Positions 8,105 to 14,746 of a stretch of DNA of 21,185 bases are shown in pieces. Source of the stretch: JAKAGZ01 sp964595355 (lineage in GTDB: Bacteria; Bacteroidota; Ignavibacteria; Ignavibacteriales; Ignavibacteriaceae); NCBI GenBank assembly GCA_964595355.1, contig CAZQQD010000051.1, positions 1 through 21,185 of the forward strand. The letters are read 5' to 3'. The notes below the pieces were generated by a model. It ran no database searches, was not told the origin of the DNA, and saw only the letters and a program-made list of their open reading frames with translations. The position numbers were made by a program, and so were the translations under genes. Numbering within the stretch: position 1 is the first letter of the stretch; each line of letters opens with the position of its first letter.

Positions 8105-8185
8105 CATTTAAATAACGGACTCAATCTTGATGCCCGACTGGGTATTCGATTTTATTTCTATTATTTAAATGCAAAAGAATTTTAA
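8105..8185 (+). pseudogene. possible 3' remnant of an outer-membrane beta-barrel protein gene
   Basis: A short frame without a start codon ends at TAA 8183-8185. It encodes NGLNLDARLGIRFYFYYLNAKEF as its last 23 residues, preceded by only three more codons after an in-frame TAA (8102-8104). The alternation of small/polar and aromatic residues, GIRFYFYY, and a C-terminal Phe resemble the closing strand of an outer-membrane barrel. Its base composition is less AT-biased than its flanks. It may be what is left of a deleted neighbour of the ompA-like gene. The fragment is short, so chance is a real alternative. Confidence 0.3.
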
Positions 8186-8218
8186 GGAATATTTATAGAA
8201 TGAAATAAAGGTGGAATT

Positions 8219-9601
8219 ATGAAAAAAATGATAATAAGTATGATATTAATCTTCATATCACCATTTATTCTGTCTCAAACAAAAAAGATAAGAGCTAATT
8301 ATACTAATTCTCTTTCAGGTGCAATTGGACTAACAGCCGAAGGAGGCATTACGCTGGGATTTACGGATTATAAGGATTCTAAAGTTGATTATTTAGGGAA
8401 CGTTTCTTTCGATTATTTTTTCCCTTCGTCTTCAAAGGGAATATTCGGGTTTAGAATAATTGGGAAAAAAGGGTTGGTCGGAGGTAAAGACTCGAGAAGA
8501 ACCCCAAATGAATTTTCTACAAAAGTTGATTATGTTGGTGGTAGCTTTGTTTATGCTTTGTCTATTAATGACAAAGCCTACCCGTATTTAAGTGTTGGTT
8601 TGGCTAACCTTTGGTTTTATCCTAGAGATAACAATGGAAATAAATTGCCGGGATATGCTGCGGGAACATACAAGACAAATATGCTTGTTTATAACGGAGA
8701 ACTTGGCGTAAGAGTTATGCTATCTGATAACATAAGCTGGAATATAAACGGTGGGGTAGTAGTTAGTGATGGTGATAATCTGGATGATATTAAACAGGGA
8801 CCGAACAACGATCTATTCTACACTGCTACAACTGGTTTAACTTTCTATATAGGAAGAGGTGAGGATACTGATGAAGATGGGGTCGATGATTCAAAAGATA
8901 TGTGTCCGGAAACACTTCCTGGTGTTAGAGTTGATGAATTTGGATGTCCGTTAGATACTGATAATGACGGTGTTCCGGATTATCTTGATAAATGTTCAAA
9001 CACACCAACAGGAGTTGCAGTTGATGCGAATGGTTGTCCTTTAGATAAGGACGGAGATGGTGTTCCGGATTATCTTGATAAATGTCCAAACACGCCAATA
9101 GGAATTACAGTTGATGCAACTGGTTGTCCTTTAGATAAAGATGAAGATGGTGTCGCTGATTATCTTGATAAATGTCCGAATACTCCTAAGGAAACAGAAG
9201 TCGATGCAACTGGCTGTCCATTAAAGAAAGAAGTTGTTAAGACTAAAATTAAGAAAGTTGTTCTAAGCGGCGACACAAACTTTGAATTTGATAAGGCAAC
9301 TCTTTTACCGAACGCCTATCCTGTACTTGATAGTCTGGCGGTAACAATGAAAGAAAATCCCGATTTTAAATGGGTTGTGGAAGGACATACGGATGCAATA
9401 GGATCTGTGGCTTATAATGTGAACTTATCGAGAAGAAGAGCACAAGCTGTTGTTGACTACCTGGTTAGCGAAGGTGTTGATAAAAATAACTTGGTAGTTG
9501 TTCCTTATGGTGAGTCTAAACCAATAGCAACTAATAAAACTCAGGAAGGAAGAGCAATGAACAGAAGAGTCGAAATAAAAGTAAAAGAAGAAATCAAATA
9601 A
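8219..9601 (+). CDS. OmpA-family outer-membrane protein with TSP type 3 repeats
   Basis: A 460-residue outer-membrane protein. Residues 1-20 are a signal peptide (MIISMILIFISPFILSQ). Residues about 25-212 are a predicted barrel with alternating aromatic strands ending in TATTGLTFYIG. Residues about 216-338 are four 30-residue calcium-binding thrombospondin type 3 repeats (D.D.DGV.D..D.CP.T..G..VD..GCPL). Residues about 346-456 are the OmpA C-terminal domain, with FEFDKATL, VEGHTDAIGS and NLSRRRAQAVVDYLV, which binds peptidoglycan, and the closing GRAMNRRVEI. This is the FCB version of OmpA, where TSP3 repeats link barrel and peptidoglycan domain. AAAGGTGG precedes ATG 8219. It is monocistronic, ending at a strong terminator. 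Expected role: envelope anchoring. Confidence 0.93.
   Translation: MKKMIISMILIFISPFILSQTKKIRANYTNSLSGAIGLTAEGGITLGFTDYKDSKVDYLGNVSFDYFFPSSSKGIFGFRIIGKKGLVGGKDSRRTPNEFSTKVDYVGGSFVYALSINDKAYPYLSVGLANLWFYPRDNNGNKLPGYAAGTYKTNMLVYNGELGVRVMLSDNISWNINGGVVVSDGDNLDDIKQGPNNDLFYTATTGLTFYIGRGEDTDEDGVDDSKDMCPETLPGVRVDEFGCPLDTDNDGVPDYLDKCSNTPTGVAVDANGCPLDKDGDGVPDYLDKCPNTPIGITVDATGCPLDKDEDGVADYLDKCPNTPKETEVDATGCPLKKEVVKTKIKKVVLSGDTNFEFDKATLLPNAYPVLDSLAVTMKENPDFKWVVEGHTDAIGSVAYNVNLSRRRAQAVVDYLVSEGVDKNNLVVVPYGESKPIATNKTQEGRAMNRRVEIKVKEEIK
8865..9224 (+). repeat. four tandem 90-bp repeats coding TSP3 units
   Basis: A GATGGnGT...GATTATCTTGATAAATGT unit recurs with an exact 90-bp period; the DGV codon Gs fall at 8879, 8969, 9059 and 9149. 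Units 2 and 3 match at about 80 of 90 bases by eye, unit 4 is close, and unit 1 is more diverged. Each unit codes one 30-residue calcium-binding repeat. Array edges are approximate. Confidence 0.85.
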
Positions 9602-9626
9602 CCGAATTACGATGTTATGCTTAATT

Positions 9627-9660
9627 AAGGGATGCATTTTGGCATCCCTTTTTTATTTTA
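9627..9660 (+). terminator. strong intrinsic terminator of the ompA-like gene
   Basis: Stem AAGGGATGC (9627-9635) with GCATCCCTT (9642-9650), 9 bp, a 6-base loop, then TTTTATTTTA. It is a textbook rho-independent terminator 25 bases after the stop codon. Confidence 0.92.
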
Positions 9661-9799
9661 TTTCAAGATATCTCACAGATTTTTGAGAATGGGGCTAAAT
9701 TAAGTTAAATTTAAATAGTTATTAATTGTTTGTCTAAAAGAATAGTGGGAATTTTTAACTATAAGTGATAATCCTTGAAATTAAAGAGGGAGAAAAATT

Positions 9800-11050
9800 A
9801 TGTTTGATGAAAAATATCAATATACCTGTGTAAACAGATTCTTAAAATATGTGAAAGTTGACACTCAATCAGATGAAGAGTCAACTTCCTTTCCCAGCAC
9901 AGAAAAACAAAAAAATCTTTCTAAGGCTTTGGCGGAAGAGTTAAAGCAGATGGGCTTAAAGGATGCACATATGGATGATTGGGGATATGTGATGGCAACA
10001 CTTCCATCAAACACAAGCAAAAATGTTGATCCTATAGCTTTTATTGCTCACGTTGATACTTCACCGGCTGTAACGGGTAAAGATATAAATCCTGTCATTA
10101 ACAGAAATTACCAGGGCGGAGATATTAAATTAAAAAACGGTAGCTGGGTAATTAAGGTAAGCGATAACCCGGAACTTAAAGATATGATCGGCTATGATAT
10201 TATAACTACCGATGGAACTACCTTGCTCGGCGCAGATAACAAAGCCGGGGTTGCGGAGATTATGGATGCGGTGAATTACTGGCTTACGCATCCGGAAGTA
10301 AAGCATGGAACTATAAAAATTTGTTTCACTCCTGATGAAGAAGTAGGGCGTGGAACGGAAAAAATTGATCTTAAAAAATTAGGTGCAAAATATGCCTATA
10401 CTGTTGATGGTTCTGCAAAGGGTGAAATAGAAACTGAAACATTCAGCGCTGATATGATGGTCATTAAATTTATTGGTAAAAACATTCATCCCGGTTATGC
10501 GAAGGGCCAGATGATCAATTCAATTAAAATGGCCAGCACTTTTATAGACAGTTTGCCAAAAGATAAACTCTCCCCTGAAACGACAGAGAAACGAGAAGGA
10601 TATGTTCATTGCACTTCAATAAACGGAAATGAGGAATTGTCGACTCTGAAATTTATTATAAGAAGTTTTGAAACACCCGATCTAAAGAAGTTTGAGGATA
10701 GTCTGAAAGATCTGGCAAACAGGGCTGTTGCAAAATATCCTGGCTCAAAAGTTGAGTTTGAAGTAACTGAACAATATCGAAATATGAAAGAGGTTCTGGA
10801 TAAGCATCCACACGTTGAGGCCAACGCTATTGAAGCATTAAAAAGATTAAATATCGAACCAATAATGCATCCGATTCGTGGTGGAACAGACGGCTCAAAG
10901 CTTTCATTTATGGGATTGCCAACCCCAAATATTTTTGCAGGTGAACATAGCTTTCATTCTCAGCTAGAATGGGTTGCTGTTCAGGATATGCAGGACGCAG
11001 TCAAATTCATAATTGAGATTGCAAAAGTATGGGAAGAAAAGGCAAAATAA
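9800..11050 (+). CDS. pepT: peptidase T (tripeptide aminopeptidase)
   Basis: A 416-residue M20B metallopeptidase that removes the N-terminal residue from tripeptides in the cytosol. Two-zinc site residues are visible: H84 and D86 (AHVDTSP), bridging D146 (LLGADNKAG), catalytic E180 and ligand E181 (PDEEVGRG), D203 (TVDGS), and the late histidine region GEHSFHSQLEW. The lid/dimerisation domain runs from about 213 to 325 with IHPGYAKGQMINS, and GGTDGSKLSFMGLPTPN is the PepT hallmark. Length is normal (about 410). The Shine-Dalgarno sequence AGAGGGAGA lies before ATG 9800. It has its own terminator, so it is monocistronic. Confidence 0.96.
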   Translation: MFDEKYQYTCVNRFLKYVKVDTQSDEESTSFPSTEKQKNLSKALAEELKQMGLKDAHMDDWGYVMATLPSNTSKNVDPIAFIAHVDTSPAVTGKDINPVINRNYQGGDIKLKNGSWVIKVSDNPELKDMIGYDIITTDGTTLLGADNKAGVAEIMDAVNYWLTHPEVKHGTIKICFTPDEEVGRGTEKIDLKKLGAKYAYTVDGSAKGEIETETFSADMMVIKFIGKNIHPGYAKGQMINSIKMASTFIDSLPKDKLSPETTEKREGYVHCTSINGNEELSTLKFIIRSFETPDLKKFEDSLKDLANRAVAKYPGSKVEFEVTEQYRNMKEVLDKHPHVEANAIEALKRLNIEPIMHPIRGGTDGSKLSFMGLPTPNIFAGEHSFHSQLEWVAVQDMQDAVKFIIEIAKVWEEKAK

Positions 11051-11056
11051 ATTACT

Positions 11057-11096
11057 AACCCTTTAGGTGATATAATAATTCCTGAAGGGTTTTTTC
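11057..11096 (+). terminator. intrinsic terminator between pepT and the convergent SCO gene
   Basis: Arms AACCCTTTAGG (11057-11067) and CCTGAAGGGTT (11081-11091) pair over 11 bp with one G-T wobble around a 13-base loop, followed by TTTTTC. It serves pepT. On the other strand the stem lies just after the SCO stop but is followed by a poorer T-run, so it may work weakly in both directions. Confidence 0.85.
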
Positions 11097-11897
11097 TTAA
11101 ATAGTTCTTCTTGGTTTTACTCTTTTTATAATTATTAGAACTATCACAATTGTTACCAATCCGGTAAAAAGTATCAATCCAAAAACTAAGGCATCTTTTC
11201 CTTTAGGAATAAAGGTGTAGCAGGTTTTTAAAACACTTTCAATAGTTGATGAAATTTGTCCTTTTTGTGCGCCTTCTAGCGCAACTTCAAAACGCGATGG
11301 CAAAATTTGAAAATCACCCTTACTTGTATAGCCGGGACTTAAATATTGAACAATCTCTCCGTTTTTATCAACAAAGATTAGCACACCTTTGTGAAGAAAT
11401 CCGCCGTAGGTTCTTTTAAAATGGAATCCTGCAATGTCTGTTAATTTATAAATATTAGTGCTGTCACCTGTCAGAAACATCCATGCAGGGTCAGGAATCT
11501 TTCTGTTAATCAATCCAATCATAGCGTGCTTTTTTTGTGCTGCCATCTGAGGAGTTTCATTCTGATCAATACTGATGCTGAGGATATCGTAATCCTTTCC
11601 CGGATCGTATTTTACTTTTCCAATAACGTCAGCTATTTCAGTCATAAGAGGAGTACAAATACCAGAGCATCGATAATAACAGAAGTCAATTATGGTTGGT
11701 TTATTAATAAGCTCACTCAGCTCTACTTTTTCCCCTTTTGAGTTCACGAGAATCAGGTCTAAAGGTAGTTTTTTGCCAAGATGTTTTATTACTTTGGCTT
11801 CTTTGTAATCTGCGTAAGTTGCTGAATTAACAGAAGATAGGAGGGTAAAAAGAATAATAAAAAATGTGAGGTTAGAAATTCTTAAATAGTTTTTCAT
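11097..11897 (-). CDS. SCO1/SenC family thioredoxin-fold protein, membrane anchored
   Basis: A 266-residue exported protein. Residues 1-25 are a signal peptide or N-terminal anchor. Residues about 40-205 form the SCO thioredoxin fold with copper ligands C77 and C81 (CSGIC) and H169 (GGFLHKG). The IDFCYYRCSGICTPLM motif is the form common in FCB organisms. After about 30 residues there is a C-terminal helix (about 236-258) followed by a basic tail (KRVKPRRTI), which anchors the domain on the periplasmic face. The family delivers copper or reduces thiols for the CuA site of cytochrome oxidase. No oxidase genes lie nearby here, so its partner is not shown. It is a single gene, convergent with pepT. 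Confidence 0.92.
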   Translation of the reverse strand: MKNYLRISNLTFFIILFTLLSSVNSATYADYKEAKVIKHLGKKLPLDLILVNSKGEKVELSELINKPTIIDFCYYRCSGICTPLMTEIADVIGKVKYDPGKDYDILSISIDQNETPQMAAQKKHAMIGLINRKIPDPAWMFLTGDSTNIYKLTDIAGFHFKRTYGGFLHKGVLIFVDKNGEIVQYLSPGYTSKGDFQILPSRFEVALEGAQKGQISSTIESVLKTCYTFIPKGKDALVFGLILFTGLVTIVIVLIIIKRVKPRRTI

Positions 11898-11936
11898 TTA
11901 AATAGTTATTTAGTTCTACGAAACAGCAATAATAGC

Positions 11937-11964
11937 CAAAGTAAGGGAATTAATAAATGAACAA
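11937..11964 (-). promoter_or_regulatory. candidate promoter of the SCO gene
   Basis: On the minus strand, TTG (11962-11964), a 17-bp spacer, then TTACTTTG (11937-11944). This is one mismatch from the Bacteroidota -7 box TAnnTTTG and sits about 40 bases upstream of the SCO start codon. Confidence 0.35.
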
Positions 11965-12021
11965 AATTTGGTATGATATTATTCTTCGGGGTTCTACTCC
12001 TGTTTCCTAAAACCGAATTCT

Positions 12022-12252
12022 TTAGTTTTTAAGCTTCAATTGAGAATAGAATAAACTTGTATCCGTGTCATAATAGTCTTCGAGTTCCTTCTTTTTAAGG
12101 AAACCAACTACTTCCCAGGAAATTTTCGAAACATAATTTGTTAATATAACGGTTATCAATAAACTATTTGGCCAGAAGCCATAAAATGCGATTGGATAAA
12201 AAATAATTGAATCCATTGCTTCATCCTGATAAATCGGGATTCTCAATGACAA
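12022..12252 (-). pseudogene. 3' remnant of a queuosine-precursor transporter gene (YhhQ/VUT family)
   Basis: Only the last 65 or so codons of a YhhQ-like gene remain. They read AMDSIIFYPIAFYGFWP followed by SWEVVGFLKKKELEDYYDTD, which matches the C-terminal part of YhhQ transporters (the ALDSxIF...IAFYG.WP helix, the YEV helix and a YDxxTxF tail). Family members are about 220-240 residues with six helices, so some 160 N-terminal residues are gone. The first ten codons (MSLRIPIYQDE) do not belong to the family; they come from the palindromic repeat at 12224-12255. The frame then meets the promoter region of the next gene. The fragment cannot encode a working transporter. The identification rests on remembered family motifs. 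Confidence 0.7.
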
Positions 12253-12255
12253 TAG
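12224..12255 (-). repeat. palindromic dispersed-repeat-like element at the broken end of the yhhQ remnant
   Basis: Read on the minus strand: CTATTGTCATTGAGAAT, then CCCGATTTATCAGGA, then TGAAGCAAT. The centre is a near palindrome (TCCCGATTTATCAGGA, ideally TCCCGATTTATCGGGA). The outer parts resemble the GTCATTG...GAAGCAAT frame of short intergenic repeats common in environmental bacterial genomes. The right arm (GAAGCAATGGATTC) runs directly into yhhQ coding sequence, so the break lies here. Confidence 0.45.
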
Positions 12256-12292
12256 TTGGTGTTTTGTACAAGAAAATGGCTTTGCATTTGTT

Positions 12293-12300
12293 TAACTTTG
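12293..12300 (+). promoter_or_regulatory. candidate -7 box for the U32 gene
   Basis: TAACTTTG fits TAnnTTTG and lies 25 bases before the proposed ATG at 12325. No TTG is seen at the right distance upstream, so support is partial. Confidence 0.3.
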
Positions 12301-12324
12301 TATTCGAATTATGGGAAAATGTTT

Positions 12325-13542
12325 ATGAAAAAACCTGAACTCATGGCTCCAGCAGGTGATTGGACTATGCTTCGTGCAGTAGTAAAAGCAGGAACTAACG
12401 CTGTTTACTTCGGCACAGAACAGCTTAATATGCGGGCTAAAGCAAAAAATTTTCAGGTAGAAAACCTGCCGGAAATTGTAAAATATTGTAAATCAAATAA
12501 TGTTAAAACCTACCTGACAATTAACACTATTATTTATGAAGGAGAGATAGACCAAGCGTATCAACTAATTGCGAAGGCTAAATCAGCTGGAATAGATATG
12601 ATCATATGCTGGGATCTTTCAATAATTGAATTATGTAATAAATTGAATATGCCATTTGCAGTTTCGACACAAGCATCAATCTCGAATTCTGTATCTGCAG
12701 AAATGTATAACAAGCTCGGTGCAAAAAGAATCGTGCTTGCGCGTGAATGTTTTTTAGAAGATGTGAAAAAAATTAAATCGAAAGTAGACATAGAAGTTGA
12801 AGCATTTATCCACGGAGCAATGTGCATTGCTGTCAGCGGCAGATGCTTTATGAGCCATTATATGTTTGACAAAAGCGCGAACAGAGGCGAATGCATTCAA
12901 CCTTGCAGAAGAGAATATGAAATTATTGATAAAAGTACGGATAAGTCAATGTTACTGGGTGAAGATTATGTATTATCTCCTGAAGATCTTTGTTCAATTG
13001 AATTTATTGATCAGCTTATTGAAGCGGGAATTGATTCATTTAAAATTGAAGGAAGAAAAAGGAGCCCTGAATATGCTTCCAGGGTTGTATCTGTTTATAG
13101 AAAAGCGATTGATCTTTATTTTGAAAAGAAATTGACAACTGAAATTAAAAAAGAATTATTGAATGAGCTCGGTAAAGTTTATAACCGTGGTTTTTCAACA
13201 GGATTTTATTTCGGCTCTCCGGGAAAGGATGATTACGCGGGTATTTATGGAAGCAAAGCGACAACCAGGAAAGAATTTGTTGGAAGGGTTACAAATTATT
13301 ATAAAAAACCGAAAGTTGCTGAAATAAAACTGGAAACCGGAAAGCTCAATTTGGGAGACCAAATATATTTAATTGGTGAGACAACAGGTGTAGTTGAACT
13401 TCAGATAAGGAACATACTTTTTGGGGATAACGCCGTTGAGCATGTTGAGAAAGGAAATGTTTTTACCATTCCTTGCAAGAACTTAGTGCGTCCCCGTGAT
13501 TCGGTTTATATCGTAAAACAAATAGAGAAGGCTATTAACTAA
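12325..13542 (+). CDS. peptidase U32 family protein, TrhP/YegQ-like (tRNA 5-hydroxyuridine synthesis)
   Basis: A 405-residue U32 protein. The start MELMAPAGD-type block (here KKPELMAPAGDWTMLRAVV), the U32 signature EAFIHGAMCIAVSGRCFMS (159-177), and C167, C174, C190 and C194 match the cysteines of the TrhP/RlhA group, where they are thought to hold an iron-sulfur cluster. GIDSFKIEGRKRSPEY and the C-terminal beta domain (LVRPRDSVYIVK) are also typical. Family knowledge links TrhP to prephenate-dependent hydroxylation of U34 in tRNA; 'collagenase' is the older label. I chose ATG 12325: the frame is open back to a TTG at 12256, but the extra 23 residues are unlike the family and fall in the promoter area. 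The Shine-Dalgarno sequence is weak (GGGAAA, 12313). Confidence 0.88.
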   Translation: MKKPELMAPAGDWTMLRAVVKAGTNAVYFGTEQLNMRAKAKNFQVENLPEIVKYCKSNNVKTYLTINTIIYEGEIDQAYQLIAKAKSAGIDMIICWDLSIIELCNKLNMPFAVSTQASISNSVSAEMYNKLGAKRIVLARECFLEDVKKIKSKVDIEVEAFIHGAMCIAVSGRCFMSHYMFDKSANRGECIQPCRREYEIIDKSTDKSMLLGEDYVLSPEDLCSIEFIDQLIEAGIDSFKIEGRKRSPEYASRVVSVYRKAIDLYFEKKLTTEIKKELLNELGKVYNRGFSTGFYFGSPGKDDYAGIYGSKATTRKEFVGRVTNYYKKPKVAEIKLETGKLNLGDQIYLIGETTGVVELQIRNILFGDNAVEHVEKGNVFTIPCKNLVRPRDSVYIVKQIEKAIN

Positions 13543-14540
13543 ACCTCCCTATCATAAATCCAGCTAAATTTTTCAGCTGTGCCTGCAAACGATAATCTTT
13601 CTGCAACTGCTAAATATCTTTCCGAAAGATTGCACAAATAATCCTGCGCTTTTGCGGCAATATCAGAAAGGCCTTTTAGATTTTCGATGTTCCAGCCTTT
13701 CACCAGGTTTGAAATTATTTCAGCATAGTCTTTTGCGGTGTAAACACCAACCCTTTGGGCGACATTAGAAAATTTTATATAGAGGTTATTGTCTTTTTCA
13801 TCGTGCATCAGATTAGCAGGCATTGTAATTTTTACTTTCATCATTTTTGCGAAAGATAATATTGCCTGAACGGGATCGAGTTCAAATATTTTTTGCATAA
13901 AAAGTCTGTAGGCTCTTTCGTGTCTCGCTTCATCACCTGCGATCATTCCACAGATTTTTTGCAATCTCTCTTCTCCTGCTTTAAGTGCAAGCCTTCCTAC
14001 GTTTGAATGAGATATTTTTGTTGCTCTTTCCTGGAATGAAGTATAAATAAAACCAAGGTAGGGATCATTTTCTGTTTTAGGATCGAAACCATTCCTGATT
14101 AAATTGTGAATAGTTACTTCCACAGCTCTCATATCTACTCTTCCGGTCAGATAAAGATATTTGTTCAGTAAATCACCGTGTCTGTTTTCTTCTGCAGTCC
14201 ACCCGCGGCTCCACTGTGCCCATGGCGAATCGCTCGCACCGGTTGTGTCTGTAATACCTTTTAGTCTGTTTAGCCACGTTTGATATGTTGGCAGAGCTTC
14301 TTCAGTAATCATATCGCCAACCAATACAACGAGTAATTCGTCGGAGAGATTAATTGATCTTGCTCTAAAATCGTTTAATAAGTCTTTCCAGTTATTGGCA
14401 GTCATATCGGGCAAAAAGTCATTTGGCTGCCAGCTTTCATTTACAGGTTTTAAAAGCGAATCAATATTTTCCCCGACAAATTTTTCCATCCCTTTTATTA
14501 CTTCAAATCTGGAATGGATAGATTTCTCCTGATTAGTCAT
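13539..14540 (-). CDS. acyl-[acyl-carrier-protein] desaturase, plant stearoyl-ACP type
   Basis: A 333-residue soluble diiron desaturase of the ferritin-like superfamily. It puts a cis double bond (Delta-9 in the plant enzymes) into acyl-ACP, using O2 and reduced ferredoxin. The iron ligands are all visible: the MITEEALPTYQT glutamate (E80/E81), E118 and H121 in EENRHG, E171 in SFQERATKISH, and E204 and H207 in DEARHE. Similarity to plant stearoyl-ACP desaturase is unusually close, including NKYLYLTGRVDMR, ENDPYLGFIYTSFQERAT, AQRVGVYTAKDYA and the C-terminal FSWIYDREV. The start is ATG 14540. Its stop (TAG on the minus strand) overlaps the U32 stop by three bases. An imperfect inverted repeat lies 27 bases upstream. 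Role: membrane fluidity; oxygen dependence suggests at least some aerobic growth. Confidence 0.94.
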   Translation of the reverse strand: MTNQEKSIHSRFEVIKGMEKFVGENIDSLLKPVNESWQPNDFLPDMTANNWKDLLNDFRARSINLSDELLVVLVGDMITEEALPTYQTWLNRLKGITDTTGASDSPWAQWSRGWTAEENRHGDLLNKYLYLTGRVDMRAVEVTIHNLIRNGFDPKTENDPYLGFIYTSFQERATKISHSNVGRLALKAGEERLQKICGMIAGDEARHERAYRLFMQKIFELDPVQAILSFAKMMKVKITMPANLMHDEKDNNLYIKFSNVAQRVGVYTAKDYAEIISNLVKGWNIENLKGLSDIAAKAQDYLCNLSERYLAVAERLSFAGTAEKFSWIYDREV

Positions 14541-14566
14541 TTAACTTTCCAATATGCTGAATGATA

Positions 14567-14592
14567 GGTTAACTTAGAAAACTAAGATAACC
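14567..14592. promoter_or_regulatory. inverted repeat upstream of the desaturase gene, possible operator
   Basis: GGTTAACTTAG (14567-14577), loop AAAA, CTAAGATAACC (14582-14592). The arms pair over 11 positions with one A-A mismatch. It lies 27-52 bases upstream of the desaturase start, between divergent genes. It could be a regulator's operator or a leader hairpin. It has no T-run for termination toward either gene. Confidence 0.45.
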
Positions 14593-14665
14593 CTGAATAA
14601 AACAAATAACAATTACTAAACGAATAAAGTGCCATTCTTATGGAAAGATTTTCTTTTTTATGTCA

Positions 14666-14694
14666 TTGACTGTTTGTGTAAACCTTTAATTTTG
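14666..14694 (+). promoter_or_regulatory. Bacteroidota-type promoter P1 of proS
   Basis: TTG at 14666-14668, an 18-bp spacer, then TAATTTTG at 14687-14694, an exact TAnnTTTG match. Transcription would start near 14700, about 47 bases before the proS ATG. Confidence 0.55.
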
Positions 14695-14721
14695 ATAAAC
14701 CTGTCCATTTCTGTATTTTTG
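14692..14721 (+). promoter_or_regulatory. Bacteroidota-type promoter P2 of proS
   Basis: TTG at 14692-14694, which is also the end of the P1 -7 box, then a 19-bp spacer and TATTTTTG at 14714-14721. Start would be near 14727, about 20 bases before the ATG. P1 and P2 therefore overlap in tandem. Confidence 0.5.
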
Positions 14722-14746
14722 AAAATTATTTAATGAGATACTTTAT

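Larger units (their letters stand above)
7916..8218. other. gene-poor spacer between gmd and the ompA-like gene
   Basis: About 300 AT-rich bases with no intact gene. It holds a small imperfect palindrome with core CCCGA-TTTA-TTGGG (7937-7950), a hairpin (7967-7987), and a possible 3' remnant of an outer-membrane protein gene (8105-8185). No convincing promoter for the ompA-like gene was found by eye. Confidence 0.6.

Noticed and set aside
8865..9224. Tandem repeats as a CRISPR array or satellite
   Set aside because: The period is 90 bp with no spacers, in frame, and codes TSP3 calcium-binding repeats.
12256..12324. Longer start (TTG at 12256) for the U32 gene
   Set aside because: The extra 23 residues do not resemble the family and cover a promoter-like -7 box; ATG 12325 gives the usual KPELMAPAGD start.
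13539..13542. Overlap of the U32 and desaturase stop codons as a regulatory device
   Set aside because: Short convergent overlaps of stop codons are common in compact genomes; nothing else supports a function.
12022..13542. yhhQ remnant and TrhP-like gene as a joint tRNA-modification module
   Set aside because: They are on opposite strands, the first is broken, and the modifications (queuosine and hydroxyuridine) are separate pathways, so adjacency looks accidental.
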